Shown here in pieces: positions 24,401-38,658 of a stretch of 64,000 nt of DNA; position 1 is the stretch's first letter; each line of letters starts with the position of its first letter. The notes beneath the pieces are model-generated. The model saw only the letters and a list, made by a program, of their open reading frames with translations. It searched no databases and was not told the DNA's origin. The DNA comes from Linepithema humile (taxonomy: Eukaryota > Arthropoda > Insecta > Hymenoptera > Formicidae). The stretch lies in contig NC_090129.1 in NCBI RefSeq assembly GCF_040581485.1, positions 7,054,501-7,118,500 on the forward strand. The letters run 5' to 3'. The position numbers and the translations under genes were made by a program.

Positions 24401-27400
24401 ACCGCGGGAGAGGAGAGAAAAGATGTCAGCGAGAGGCGACGAATAAAATCACTGGGCCGCGTGATCCGTTTAGGAAGAAATAGCACTCCGGGACGGACTT
24501 CCCTCTATCAAATTATATCGCCGATCGTATTATCGAAGTGCCGGGCACAGAAGTGGACAGGAGCTAACTAGGAGAAGAAGAAATTGCTCGGCGAGAGTGC
24601 CGGTAAGAGAGGAAATTCAAGAGTCTTTTTTTATGTGGGAAGGAGTTTCGGTTTGGAGTATAAAAGATATCGCGGCCATCTCGAGTATTTCGAGGCAAGC
24701 GATCGAAATATAATATTTCTGTACAGATGAAAAGAAATCCGTAAACGCACAACGTTGACAAAAGAAATTTCCGTCGCTGCTTGCGTTCCTTTTTTGCGAT
24801 CGACAATGTAAAAGCATAAAGACAAATTGCTTGCATACCAAGTTTAAAAAAAAAATGAACAATAGCATGAGTGCAAAAAAATAAACGTACATAACTGCGA
24901 TGAAAACTGAGTTCGTTTAACGGAGAAAAAACATAAAAGTTCGCGTTGAAAAAGTTACGAGATGGTCGAAACTTTTATTCCAACAACTGCAGTTATACTT
25001 TCTTCTTCCAAAGTCAATTGCGGGAACGAAAAGATTATTTTAACAACGATGTTAACTATTTGGTTGTAAATTTGCTCGTTTTTAAGGAACGTAACGAGGT
25101 GCCATTGTTCGGGATTCGCTATTGACCGCGTCGCGACATTTAAAATAGCTCTCACCTCTTTTATCAGTTATCGAGCGGCGCTTTGTTTCGCTTCTGCGGT
25201 TAATCATGATAATGAAATCAGTACAAGCAACATCGGCCAAGTTAGTTCGCGGTAGTTTACTGGGGTAAAGTCGTTGAAAAGACCTAATCGGTTGGTGGTT
25301 TCGGGTTAAGGCGAAGTTACGAGTTGCCTGGAGATTTGTTGGTGAGCGATAATACTCGGCGCAATGTCCAAAGAAGTGTTGTTACAAGATATGCAAGTGT
25401 ACCATGCACACAATATCGCTCCGCTGTACGCAATATCGCGAGTATCGTATTGCGAGATTCGTGCGATTTCTTGCGTCGGGTGATTAGTGGCGAGTGTTCT
25501 GTCTCTGTATCATCACACGATGAAATTGTTTCAGCAAAAATAAAAAGTTTAACCCACTTACAATTATGTTCGAGAAAAATTAAACGACATTTTCCATTTG
25601 CATTTCGCGTAAAATAAAATAAAATAAAATTCGCTTAAATTTGTATTACAAAAATTTTTCTAGCACCCTAAATAATACTTTTCATCGTTAAAAAATTTTG
25701 TACGTAATTAATATTCGGTAATTTGTAAGGTAATGAGTATTTGCGCTTGACGTATTCGACTCTAACAATTTACATATTTAATTTAATTGGTTTAATGCAG
25801 ATGATATTAATTTATTATGCAGTACGGAAAAAATGATGTCTACACAAAATGACCGAGTTGTTTTTCAAAAATCGTCGACTCTCATCAAGAAAACGAGTCA
25901 ATTTCGAAATAAAGCAAAACAATAGATAGTTCGAGATAAAAATTGTCGCGTACACGCTACATCTCTTCTCATAAAGTTTTGTTTGAAGAAAGCGAGACTC
26001 GACCGAATCGACAGATAAAATAAATTGAAAGTTAAAACGAAATTTCTAACGACGAAAAGACGAAGAGAGTGTAGTCGTGATCTCAAGGTGTTTCTGCCGG
26101 CTCCTCGATACAGGATGCACTTAGAAGTTGCTCGATAGAAAGAAAACAAATATCGAAAACTCATTATTGGTCTCGTAAGTTACTTCGCGTCTTGAGCGAA
26201 AAGTTCTTTTTCTGAAGAAAGGTGCGACACGTAACGATTGCTGCGAAAGTACGGCAAACTAATAATTTAACTTCTTGCGCTTGGGATTATTTATATCGCT
26301 ATGCTGACGAATAAAACAGCATAGCTCGAAATTCGCAAGTAACGCAATGCTTTTAAGCGCGACATAATATGTCTTCCCGCGCGTTTGCCAGTTCAAGAGC
26401 AACGTGCGCAACATTGCCCGTTGAAACAATGACAAATATTGAACGATGTTGTAATTTATAAAACGACTAAAAATCCTCGAAGGTAAAGCGCGGCTGAAAC
26501 TTTTAGAAAAAATAAAGAAATAGGAAGATGGGGAGGAAAAAAACAGTATTAAGGCCGAATTATTGGTCTCGAGAGTTATAACTCGTTTCTACGCGAAGTT
26601 GCTGCCACCATGGCACGTACAGAACGAGTTGAAAAAGCACGGCGAAGCAAACTTGAGGTTTAATAAGCCGGAGCTTCGCGAGAGCTCGACCTGCTCCTCT
26701 CGTCTCATTTCTAGTCTCGTCTTCTTCCCTTCTTCTTAGCGCTTCCCTTTTTTTACGCACGCAAGCTCTCGTCTTTCCTTTCCGAGCTGTCTTGTAGCCA
26801 GGACAAGTAATCTCCGCGCAAATCACAAATCACATACGTTAAAGAAATCGTTGAGCCAACCGAAATGGAATTGATAGCTCTTTTTCTTCGATGCAATTGC
26901 AAAAATTTTTAAGAAATATATAAAGAAAAATATCGAAGGATAGATCTTTCATTTCTACTCACAAGCGTATAGTTAAAACAAATATGAATTTCATATATTT
27001 ATGCCGAGAGAGTATGCGGTAAAAAGTAATGTTACAAAAGGATAATATAAATTGTTACCGCATATTTATTGCTTCTTTTACATAAATCGATGTCTGTACC
27101 GATCAAGAGTTTACAGAAAGCAGAAGCTGCGTTTTCATATCCGGGAGATTGCGAAATTGCCTTATTTTCCTGTAGAAATTTAGCGACATTTACCACACGG
27201 TCGGCAAATACCGTGTCCGCTTTAATATTCTTCGGAGCGAACTCGCTAGAAATTCTATCTCGCGGGTTTAATGGAAATTTTCGTTTTAAACATACGAATA
27301 GCCAACTTTACTCCTGCCCCGTAAGTAACACTTATTTCGTATTCATGGCAGAATTATTGCGAACGTAAGTTCAGCATAGATTTTCCTAACTGTCGTTTAT

Positions 27401-30400
27401 ATCACACTACATTAGTGTTTCGGAAGATGATCCAATTTAGAGCACAAAATGATTTTTGGACACGTTCCAAACTATTTATCATAAATGAGATAGAATATTA
27501 ATGGTTTTGAAATGAATAAATTTATGAGTTTGAAGTTGAAGTTTTGCATTTTCCTTAACGAGATCGTAAAAATTTGAAGTCAGAGAATTATATGCACTAA
27601 ACCAAAAAGTTTGTCAACTGAAATAAATATACAAAAACTTTCTTTAGAGATATTAATTTTTCTTGCACGAGTAATGTAAATAATTTTTTCATGTTAAATA
27701 GATGTAAATTTTTCTTTTAACGCAGCGTAAAACTCTGAATCTAATTTTATTTTGCAGTATTTTATGTAAGAAAATCTTATTAAAAGCGACAATAAGTTGT
27801 TCCGCGGATGTAAAAGGCGTTTGTGATTGCAAATTTTGGAAAATAATTCAATTACATTTATAACTTACAGCCATTAAAATCGCAAAAAATGTTGCGCCCT
27901 CAAGCGTCATTATATTTTTTCGTGCATTTACATGAAATAATCCGATCGGCATTTATAGAGGCGTGCAACCACACAATTTCGTAACGATTAACCGCGCGCA
28001 GCACCAGTTCAGTATATTTAACTAACTAATACAGCTGCAAATTACCTATTAGTGGATGTGTTATAAGCGGCGGCAGATAGGCGCGCGATAATGAAATTAA
28101 CGGAATGGTTAACGTCTCTCGGCATGGAAACTATACCAACCTCATTAGACTAACCGCGTAAAATGCGTACGCGCGCATAAATGTCTAAGCTTGTGCATTT
28201 CAGTCAGTGTGCGTGAGCACAACACACCAATGAGAGAAGAATGAGAATCCACCAGCATTCATGAAACGGCCGTGTTACAATAACCATATGCGGAACGGAC
28301 GGAAGTGAGAGAGAGAGAGAGAGAGAGAAATAGAGAGATCAAAAAGGACGGGCAGTTGCCCGAAGGTAGAATATTATCGCTTCATTATGCCGAAAGTCCT
28401 CGAAGGGTCGATGCGATTACGGTAAACCGAGTAATCGTGCTTTGCAACATGGCGAGCCGGATTATGCGAATATAAATCCATATTGAAATTATGGAACAAT
28501 GCAGCACCTGCGGTCAATGCGCGATCAAGCGTTTTCTCTTTCCAACTTGTGATGTCAGATGAAAATAATCAAGCCCCGTGATGCAAGCTGCGTGGAAAAT
28601 TCGAATGCGGGAAATTTTGGGCGGATATGCGGGTGTAATTTGCGTCGGATTCCAGCTAAATGCTCGCGGTCATTTACGACGCACGTGCTATATCCGCAAG
28701 TTTAATTTATGCGGAGCAAAGTTATTTATACATCTGACAAACGTCACGTTAATTTTGATTGCATTATGTCGATTTCCCATCACTAATTTTACTAATTCGT
28801 TTTTTTTTTTTTTTTTTTTAGATTGACAAAATGAACAAGTATCACCATGTATGAACTTTTGCGTTGGAGAGATCGACGATGTTTGTAGTTCGGAAAACGT
28901 CGCGCTAAGCCACTAACTAAGCTGAGGCGAGACAGCGAAATGGAAGCTGACGGCCGCAAATGGGCGCTTGTACCGAAACTCACGAACCTGCGTAAGCTGC
29001 TCCGTCGCTGCCTCGGTCGCCAGTCTAGCCAGGCCCTCCTCGTACCTCTCCAGGGCCGTCAGTCGTAGCAGCAAGTTTTGCAGCAGCGCCGAAACTTCCT
29101 GCCTGGCCGCGGCGTCGACCGCAGCGACTTTCTGCGTGATGGACCTGACGTGTCCCATCACCCTTTCGTCCCGAAAGTCGTACGGGAATGTTTCTGTCCA
29201 TTCCGCCAGCAGCTGCACCAGTCGCGGCACGAAGCGATGCAATCGTTCCTGAAATACGTATAGCTGTTCACTTTTCTTATTTTTAGCGCTTTCCAGTAAC
29301 GAGGGTAAGTTTTTGTTTCGAGATGTTATTTTGTAGTTGACGTAAAAAGATTTAAAGTACTGATTTTACTTTGTATTGTGCTATAAACCGTATAAGCTAA
29401 CATTAGGCAAACATTTTACACAGAAATGGAGAATAGCTGTAATGACTAAAAAATGGAATCTCAAGTCCTGGATTCACCGTAAAGTCAAACAAAATTATCT
29501 CATGCGGATGTAAGGTAGACAGGAACTGTGGATAGAGCGACAGAATTTTTTGCGCTCCTTTTATTTCGCGGTAGGTGAAACAGGAGACTGAAAAAAAAGA
29601 GTGCGACTAGACGAGGGTGCACGGCTCTGTGATGAAACGATAATACACGGCCTTCGTGGATGCGCGGTGTTGGTAAAAAGGCTTCGTGCCGGTTCGCGGA
29701 AGTACAACGATGCTCACCTTACCGCCCTCTCCATTCAGATTCTGCTGATGCTCGCACAGAGCGCAAACCTCGCCCAAAAGCTCGTGCGGCTTGATGAAGA
29801 GCCTGGCGCTCAGCAAAAAGGCGAAGAGGTACGCCCGATCGGGATAATATTCTTCCGTAGGCACCATGTGCTGTACCAACGCCTCGAGTGAGCCTGAGAC
29901 GAGGTTGCCATCTCGGTACACCAAAGCCTGAAACAGTATATGGGTTGGCTTGAGTACGGTAACGCGATAACACGACGCTGCGAACTCAGCGTACTTCCAC
30001 GTAGCGAATGCGGTATAATAAGGCTTAGCATGAGTAATGAAATTCTGAAAGCGAGAAGCTAAAATATCACAGATGACGTTTCTTTACGTTTCGTTAGCTT
30101 TTCTGTCAATGTCAAGATCTATGTTTCTTTTTTAGCAAAAATGCAGCTGAAAAATTGAAAATTTAGTTTTCCAAAATTGGAATTTTAATCAAAACTTTTA
30201 TAATGTTCTATTAATTCTCGTAAGATTATAAAAATTTCACATGCAAAATATGCACATTTTCATTCTCAGAAATTTATCTATCATTTTTTTAAACAGCAAT
30301 TTTTTATCTTCTCGCATTATTTTAAATTTTTATCTTAATTTTTTATATACATAATCAATGACAATTTTACACACGCGCACTAAAAGTATGCGTGTTTATT

Positions 30401-33400
30401 ATTAACGCTAATGTAACGTATTCATGTGATGTTTACATAGGTACGCGTCACACAAGTTGGTAGTGCATAATTCTGAAGCTTTTTGATCCTTTTCCATCAT
30501 GCGTCTGCATAACGTTTTCGGTATGTGGTACTTTCACGAGTTGATACGTGCGCGGAATGTAGAATTTGCTTGGTAGATACTGCCGAACGCCTCCGCGAAA
30601 CGCGCTTTTGAGTTAGCTCGTTTCAAAGTTGGCGAATGCTAAATCTGTGCATCGCTAAAGTTGCACTCACAGCCGAGGTAAGCTCTAACAAGCTGTCGGG
30701 TATTCAAATTGGGTTCCAACTTAAACTTATTGCGTCTTAATGCGGCATTGACGAGGTAATATTTCCGTCACAAATGATCGCCCAATTTTCGACGCACCCG
30801 AACATCTCGATAATCGACGATATTAATTGAAAATTACATAGGTAAATTTGTCTCAACGATTATACGAATAAAATTATTATACATGTTTATTATTCTGCTG
30901 CATGTAATCTTATTAATAATTAATCAATCATATCAATAATTGAATGACTAATGAAGTAAATAGACTAATGAAGTAAATATCGAATCTTTTATAAATTCAA
31001 TCGATATATAATTAATTATCATAAAGAAGACACTGAGAAAGTTCTCCTTCTTTCGATATTACGATGAATTTTGCTCACATTACAGTAATTATTTTCGCAT
31101 ATTAATCTCATTGCAATATATTTCGAAAGCATTCGACTAACTGGTAAACTTATATGATCCATGAAGGATTCAAATGGCTTAAGCTTAACTTCCGTGCAAC
31201 ATCGACTAGATAGCATTTTCATTTCAACTCGCGCGAACGATGTAGAAAGTTTTCATGCCAACAGCCGGTCGGGATATACGAGTTAATGTGAAAGTGTGAA
31301 AATTCACCCTCGACCGCTAAATTATCCTAATTTCCTTCTGAATCCTCTCATCTGATTAGAGGTAATTTTATTATCTCAATAATGCATTTGTTTCTGTAAC
31401 TGGTTTTAGTATAAAATGCTTCCAACGAGAGCATTAAAGTGTTTATTAGACTTTCTCCGCTGTAAAAGCATTGCGTAATCACCGGAAGGAAAGCAAATAA
31501 AAGAATCCTCCTCTTTGTGATACTTCGGAAACCTTCATATTTCCTTATTTCCCTCAACAAGAATTTAACATGACGCTTTTAAATTAGTTACATGAAATTA
31601 ACTTTTTTCAGACATTTCTTAGATTCGTTTTTACGCTAACCATACGTCCCTCGACCTTTGATCGATATTCTGTTCCCTTTAACACACGTGTGTGAAACTT
31701 AGAATCCACGTTCATAATCGTTTTCTAATAAATGTCACTAGCCGCTTTAGCATCAATTCTACGCGGCATTTTATCATATGCCGGCGGATGAATGTTGTTC
31801 AACTAGGACTTTACGTGGCTTTGGGAAGTTTTAGATTCAATTAGTTTATTGAAACGGAGGGCGGGAGGTCGTAACGGTACGGCACTATTACGAAGTTTCC
31901 ACGGGTCGTAAAGCGTCTCCATCCGTGCCACCTATTTCCCGTTAACTGCAAGTAACAAAGTGAATACCAGTGTTGTTCCTGGTTTCTCTTTTTCGTGCTC
32001 TCATTTCGGAGTACGTCTGTTTTCGGAAAGGTATTAAGCGTCATTTTGAAATAGCTTTTCTCACGCGACAAAGTCATTTCTTTATTCTCTCTTTTCTCGT
32101 ATATTTACAACTTGAGTGGATTTCTTAGGCTTTCGTTGCATAGAATTTCAAAATGTTGAAAGATTATTTTTATTATTTTTTCAGCACACGAGAGTCGCTC
32201 AGAACTGGAGCATGTAATGAGCGTCTTTTTTCTTTTCGTCCTTCCATTCTTTTCATGAAGTATGGCGATAAAAATATAATAATCAATCTTTGACGATCAA
32301 AAAAATTGCTGGAGGAATCCTCCAATAATAAAGTATATATTGTCTAAGACAATGTAATTAGGTGACAGCTTATCAAAGAGCCGCGGACGAAAGAAATTCC
32401 GCGCCTACGTGAGAAAAATCGGACAAGATAAAAAGTTAAGTAGAGCACTTCTCTTAAAACGATAAAGCTATTCTCGTAAAGACTAATCGTAAGGTTGATG
32501 AAAAATGAGAAGAATCAAGAAGGACAGAAAGTTTCTCGCGGGTTGATGGAAAGTTTAACTTACTTTTTATTTAAAAAAAGAAAGGGAAGAAATATAGCTC
32601 TTAAGGCCACGCGGGACAAAAATGTAAAAGCCTAACGAACAAAGTGCGGGAATATTCTGCACGCGAGATTAATCAGACGAAAAAACGGAAAAAAACGCGC
32701 ATTCGCTGTGAGGGGCGCCTTTGTACTTTGAATAAAGCTTTTAACATCCGCGATATAACTTCGTTCGCTTTACGTGGCTTATTAATGAAATGATGAAATG
32801 CAAAAAAATGCTGTATGGAAAACGCTATGTTGAACATACGCAAGCGAAGTAACTGTCAAATGCAAATTGTACATACATATGTGATCTTTATAAAAGAAGT
32901 CACTGCTCTGAAAATTGGACAGTAATTTCTCACATTCAATATCAATTTAAATTTCCACAATTTAGAAATTTACTTAGATAATCAATTAATATTGTATTTT
33001 AATAATGTAATTTTGAAGAGCAGGTAGTATTTTGCAGTGTTATAAGTAGACAGATAGAGCTACGTTCTAGCTGTCATGTAGGTTAAAGATAAATGTAGTT
33101 AATTAAACTTTTTTTATGAAACTCTCTCATAGTAAACAGTACTGATACAAAAAGAGACATATCGTTAATCGAGTTTACAAAACTTGTCAATTTTTAATAG
33201 CTTAAAGTGTAAATTCAGAAAAATGTGTAAAACTTCGAAACACATTTTACGCAAAATTAAATCAAATTAAAGACATTTAACCACAATTAACATAAACTAT
33301 CAAATTGTTATTTATTTTTCAAAAATTAAATTCTTTAAAAACAATTGATTTTGCATTGAAAGGAGAAAGTCGTTAAAAATTGTTTTATGACGAGGTATAA

Positions 33401-36400
33401 TAAATACCGTACACAACGTACATGTCAGATGAATGTATTACAAACTTTATCAGTATCTTCGGGCTATCAGATGATAAAACAATGAGGGTGATGAAACGAG
33501 AACGAGTTTGTACACGGCTTATTCCTATGATTTATGATTCAAGCATGTTTGCAGTGCAAGCGTCGTCTTCCCGCGCCAGCAACATAACATTTTTCAAGAT
33601 TTGGATGTCTTAGGATTATGCGAGCGTTACGAAGCGTATTTAGCATAGTATTACATCGCTGAAATGTTATCCCTCGTAGTGACTGCATGTGCATGGCGCG
33701 CGTAAACCGTCTCACGGAATAATCCGATAGTCTCAAGACAAAGAATCCAAAATAGTTGCAAGCTCCATCGATCGAAGAGAAAACACTGTCTCGCTCTCTA
33801 GAAATTGCATGTTGTGCCGAAAAATGGTCTCTTATCATAATAATCAATCTCCAATGCAAAACAGAAAATAATGTTTCGTGTTATCAGACATGACTTTAAG
33901 TATCTTGTCGACAGAAATATTGAACGAATGCAGTGTCTTGAAATCGTACAATGTTTGCGCGATTTTTGCCATAAAAGAATTTTTTACAAAGTCGTATATA
34001 CCGCGAGCGTGCGTTACGTTGCGAAATTTTCCCGTTAATTCTCTCTCTTTTAAATGTTTGACGTTTGGTGCTTTTCGCCGTTCATTCCCGTCTTGATTGG
34101 AAACGTCCGATTTTCCTCATCCGTATGCTCATCACTTTTATCAAATGTTACAGCGTTACGATATTCCGTAATTCGCACGCACGCATCCCATGCTCGAAGG
34201 ATTTAATATAGCGGCCACTTGTGAATGCGAGTATGAAACGTTTCGCTAACATTTTTTGTGATATACGCGAAGAAAAATGCATAATGCTGGGCAGATAGGA
34301 AATAACGGAGGTGGAAGAGGAAAAGGGTTGTGAATTCAAAGCCCCCGCGAGCGCTCCTTTGTTATACCACGTTGGGCTTTCCTTTCTCTCCTGTCCTTTT
34401 TATCCGCCGCATTCTCTTTTCTCCCTTCGACAAATGCCCTTCCACCCGTCTGTACTCCTCCGCATTAGTTGACTGCGGTTTTTATGTATCCTGGCTTAAT
34501 AAAATGTTCGGCGCTCTTCTCACCATTACAGTGAGCCTACATGAAACTCCTTTTTTTCCTATCACTTTTGTACTTCAAGGACATGGAATATATCGAATAC
34601 CTACAGCTTTTTATACACGTTCCGAGACATGAAAGTTCGTGTTTTTAATCTTAGCGTGTCAAATTAATTTATCAATAATACATTATGATATAATGATCTT
34701 GTAATTAAAAATATATTTATAAAACAAGTTTATGAATAGAATATTTTTGAACTTTACATTTTATTTACGTAACGTTATGGAAGATAAAAATATTGTTTGA
34801 GAAATTTATTAAGAGAAAAAGATCTAAAGAAAATAAAAATTACATCTAATTATAAGAATCAAAAGAATTCTGATTAGTTCGAACATTAAGTTTGTTCTAT
34901 CACTTTGCATGTTCTATTTCGCATTGTTAATTACATTTTTACGCAGTACTGAGCATCTATTAAGTTGCAGAACTCTTAGTTAAAAAATGTCTCGCGCAAA
35001 CAGCATAAGAAGTATTTCTCCTCACAACTCCGTTCCTTTATTACACGACATTAACGCTCGTCGCAGATGGCTCGGGAGAAATTAAAGAAATTTGCATAAT
35101 CACAATAGTGCTGCGCGTATTGTTACTAGCAACTTCGGCTAGACATTTCGCTAATCTACCTTTTAATTAAGCAAATATGCGAGCGTCGGTGTTAGCGGAT
35201 GTACAGCATACATCTTCATAAAATTTCTCGTTACTTCGCTGTTCGCAAATATAACGAATAACCATAATCTTTCTTCCTTTCCTCTGTATCTTTTTTTCCG
35301 CGTGAAAGTAAGGATTAAAAAATAACCGGGATGAGCAAAAGGAACAAAGTGTGCGAGACGCAAAAAGCCACGTCGGATATTTACGAATAATTGTTGCGCT
35401 TAAAGACGTTTTGCGTCTAATACTCGCGTCTGCGTGAGAGAAGTTTCGGGATTAGTGCAACTTCGGGTAGACAGAAAATAGATTGGCGGCATAATGGCAA
35501 CGGAATTGGTTTCTTTACCGCAGAGAATTGCTACAGGACACGCAGGATAGACTTTTACGCTCGCGATTCGTCTGTGTCATTGCTAAGTGCGCTCACGAAA
35601 TCGGTCGATCGAAAAAAAGCGCAAAAAAATTACGATTTAAAAGGCGATTAACTTTAGAATCATAAGATCGTTCATGTTTTTTAAATAGTAGTAAATATCA
35701 GGCATGTCCTCCTTGGTAATTTGTCAATGTGTATTTAATTTCACGTTCAATGAGTTATTACAATATTTTTACTAATGTTAGTAAATTTTTGAAGAGAGCG
35801 ACGCGGAACAGTTTCGAGGCGGACGTGAAGTGAATCAGAGCGTGTTTCGGGAAGGCAAGCGCGAAAGTCGAAGAATTGTGCGCGTATTATCCGCCTTTTT
35901 CTTTCCTCGTGAAAAAATTCGGATCGCAATTACGGAATTAGTTCTTCTTCCTAGGGATTCATGATGCCGGCGGCGGTGGTTGAAACAAAACAACCGGATG
36001 CTGTGCTACTTCCAAATGTCGGCGCCTAATTTTCCGCTTTCTCAATTGTGGTGAACTACTCGTGCGATGAGAAAACAACACGAATCGACTTAACGTACAA
36101 TTTTTCCGAGAGGCAAAAGTGTAAATAGGTAACGCTTTCAATCTAATAGAATATAAGAAGCACGGAGGCTGTTTATCAAATTTGAGTTTTTCTTATTTAA
36201 CCAAAATCTATTAGATAAATTAATTAATTTTATGGCTTTCAGTAAAATATATGTTTAATGGCGAAAGATAGATAAATGTCAATTTAATATAATACTTTTT
36301 TTTTATTATTTTGATGAACGAGAATTAAAATGTACATATTTTAAATATCTATTATTATAGCTTTAATTTTTCCCGTCTTCTTAGATATGCGTAGAATGTT

Positions 36401-38658
36401 ATTCCTTATATATATGTATATGTACACAAAGCACCTCGCGTTTGTTTGTGCATTTGAAACAGAGCATAAAGAAAAATGCATTGCGATTTCTGGAAGCTAT
36501 ATATATTACATATCGACATGAGAATATGCGAGATATAAATATTCTAGATCCCAGTATTCCGCGTTTCCAATTTTACTTCTGTCATATAAGCGCGCAGAGA
36601 TGAATACGCAAATACGTAAAGATGGTCATGAGAGGCGAGACGCTTCGATATATTGGAACAGCCAGGAAACAGGACAACGAGTCATAGCGAGCATGATAAA
36701 ACGTGCCCGACTTCATCTGGCCTGTCGTACTACTGAAACTCGTGTCCCGTCACTTTTCGATTATAAACTGCTAGACGAGTGCAGCAAACGACGTAAGCAT
36801 CGGCGATTTTGCTGGCGCATGTAAATCGATAGACACCAAAAAAATTGCAAAAAATCCGACCGAGATGGAAAAAAGGAAGAGCAAGGAGAGAATAGAGGAA
36901 AGCGATGAAAAAATTGTTGACGCTTATCGTAGCGCCGACATTTTGGAACGAACAATCATGGTAGGCGTGAGCTTTTGCGGAAGCTCGATTAAAAATCTGG
37001 CCATAAAATCGGATGAATAATATCGACATAGCAATCTATTTTGGCAAAGACAGCTTTGTTATTGACATACATATATGTTACGCGTGTGTGTAAAAAAATT
37101 ATACTCTTTCAAAAATATTAGTTGCAACTCAAATATTATATTCTGTAAACTGTTTCAAATATTAATGACTGAGTATAAAAATTATTTGAAGATGTTGATA
37201 TAAAACGCATACTAAGATATAAATGTGAAAAAACAGAGATTGAGATTTTGTTTTCGGAAAAAGACGAATAGAATGATGACGGTGATGTGATGATGTATTG
37301 ATGGCATCACATATACGTATCGTTTGATCGCGTGGTTCGATCTGCGGATGACCAGTCGATTCCATCTCTATTCGCACCCCTTTTGTCCGATGTTCATAGA
37401 CTCAACCCTCATCCACCCTTTATCGCCCATCCCTCTTTGGAGCTCGGCGAAGCGGGTGGAGAGACGCAGATAACGGTTTTAATTCCGTGCGAACGGATCG
37501 ACGTGCGAAAAAACGGCAGGGAGGATCGTCGGGGAGGCGGATTGATGAACTGCCGGGAACAATAGTTAACTTCGGAAGTAATCGCTTAATTCCTGAACTC
37601 CATCTAGCTTCCACCGCCTGGTTAGATTCCGTATTGCATGCTTTCCGGGATCTTGCTGTTTCCCCTTTCCTTTTCTCTTTTCACTTATTTCATTATACAC
37701 GCACGTATGTAGAATTCTTGAATTCTCTTATGCACGGATTTCCTTTTTTCCTATTGTAAAAAAATTGTCTGCGTAGAAACTTACACTACTATTTAATTTC
37801 ATCACGATGTCACTTTCACTATTGAAGTAAGTTTCAGAATTTTAAAATAGTTGAGTTTAAAAAAAATTCAAGATCCATTATTTTGATAGCAAAAATGTGT
37901 GCAGCTTTAAAGCTGCTTGCGCTTTAAAGCTTTGAATGTTGAACTTCCGCGGATGACTTAGGTCGAGCATAATCACACTGATTTCCCATGACATGTCGGC
38001 GTAACTTTTTTTCCCCTTTTCTCTTTATTCACCTCACTGGACCCGGCGTGGTACGCGGCAATAAAAGGTGCGTTCGCCAACTGAAGTAGAGCGAAGTAAA
38101 CAATAGCATCCAGCGCAGCGAATAGCCGTTTTGCTGGTCGGTTCTTTTGCCATGATAAAACTTTTGTCGCGGTGGCATACTTGCGAAGAACTTTTCCGAA
38201 AGCGTCGGAGTTATCGACAAAGGAAGGCAACGATTTGTTCTACTTCCATTTCATTGTCGGGCTGTGCCGTTTTGTCTGACGAAACTCATTAACTTGCCGC
38301 GAACAATTAAAAATATTGAATTAAGTTTTAAAAACATGGAGCACTTCATTGTATCTATCATAATTGTAAGCCCTACATTGGTCGTGTGAGAGAAAGCTCT
38401 AATAGTCAAATCATCGATTACGCACGGTTCATAAAAATAAAGGGATGAAGTGTATATATGCTAAATCTTATTACTTGTCGATAGCGGATAAAAAATTTAA
38501 TAAAATTACAGTATACTTACGAGCTCTGTATCTATGCTAGCGCTGTCCCGAATGTTTTCATGATCGGCACCGGCACCATTGACCATTCCAGCGCCTGAAC
38601 CAGTACCACTCGCGCTTGCCTTCCCACCAGCACCACCGGCTGGTGTTTGTGGCAAACT
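15405..38658 (-). CDS. Ras-GEF domain-containing family member 1 (RASGEF1A/B-like); 5' exon missing
   Basis: Minus-strand exons in order: 38521-38658, 29718-29927, 28988-29248, 23669-23785, 23440-23553, 23078-23221, 16758-16960, 16250-16401, 16087-16159, then a candidate at 15405-15486. The first six are exact codon multiples (phase 0); the next three are joined in phases 2, 1 and 2. The nine firm exons give about 471 residues, close to the roughly 470 of vertebrate RASGEF1 proteins, with no gap. Recognised blocks include NLVSGSLEAL, EWTETFPYDFRDER, LAQQLTHVELERL, YIGPEEFVQAF, ARECFNIGNFNSLMAI, LEHQMDPSSNF and LPNGHINFEKFW. The family are cytosolic exchange factors that load GTP on Ras-like GTPases, reported for Rap2. 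The initiator Met is in an upstream exon I could not identify with confidence. It faces the protease gene tail to tail. Confidence 0.94.
17132..17690. repeat. Tandem minisatellite, period about 127-133 bp, four copies plus remnants
   Basis: The marker GTGGGGC (or a one-base variant) recurs at 17132, 17265, 17396, 17524 and 17651, a spacing of 133, 131, 128 and 127 bp. Within each unit the same blocks follow: AGAAGGAAGATCTTG, a GATTCACGCGAAAGGA block, GCGCGAAGGTGGGGC, CTGCAACCG and GTCCGAGCGCGTCATTTTC. Copies 1 and 4 are most alike to 2 and 5 in different parts. The array is CpG-rich inside AT-rich intron DNA. Plus-strand open frames across it repeat peptides such as DSRERILRE, but these follow the DNA repeat and I do not regard them as a gene. 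Confidence 0.9.
20203..20230. repeat. (GAGAAGGA)n short tandem repeat
   Basis: Three and a half copies of an 8-bp purine unit in the RasGEF1 intron. Confidence 0.8.
28307..28328. repeat. (GA)n microsatellite
   Basis: Eleven GA dinucleotides in a RasGEF1 intron. Confidence 0.9.
28800..28819. repeat. Poly(T) tract
   Basis: A run of 20 T. On the minus (gene) strand it is poly(A), with no transposon body recognisable beside it. Confidence 0.9.
28988..29927 (-). other. RasGEF N-terminal (REM-type) region of RasGEF1 (two exons)
   Basis: Exon 29927-29718 begins ALVYRDGNLVSGSLEALV and has YYPDRAYLFAFLLSARLF; exon 29248-28988 has EWTETFPYDFRDERVMGH. This is the N-terminal RasGEF motif that stabilises the catalytic domain. 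The exons are separated by a 469-bp intron. They are much more GC-rich than the protease exons. The second exon ends CAG|GTTCGT, another GTTCGT donor. Confidence 0.93.
29928..38520. other. RasGEF1 intron, 8.6 kb
   Basis: No supported gene on either strand. Open frames here are short and share nothing with known families. The only structures seen are a 17-bp direct duplication near 30945-30980 (GACTAATGAAGTAAATA twice) and a 16-bp palindrome at 37902-37917. Confidence 0.6.
38521..38658 (-). other. RasGEF1 upstream coding exon, Gly/Ala-rich
   Basis: The 46-codon exon starts SLPQTPAGGAGG and ends IDTEL at a strong GTAAGT donor (plus ACTTAC 38515-38520). LPQTP matches the MPQTPP start of vertebrate RASGEF1 proteins, which supports its place in this gene. 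The rest is a low-complexity G/A/S linker. The acceptor TTTTCAG shows that translation begins in an exon further upstream (higher coordinate). Confidence 0.85.

Larger units (their letters stand above)
23786..28987. other. RasGEF1 intron, 5.2 kb
   Basis: No recognisable gene, repeat family or RNA. A GC-rich patch with purine-rich tracts lies at 26.5-26.8 kb. (GA)n lies at 28307 and poly(T) at 28800. Confidence 0.6.
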
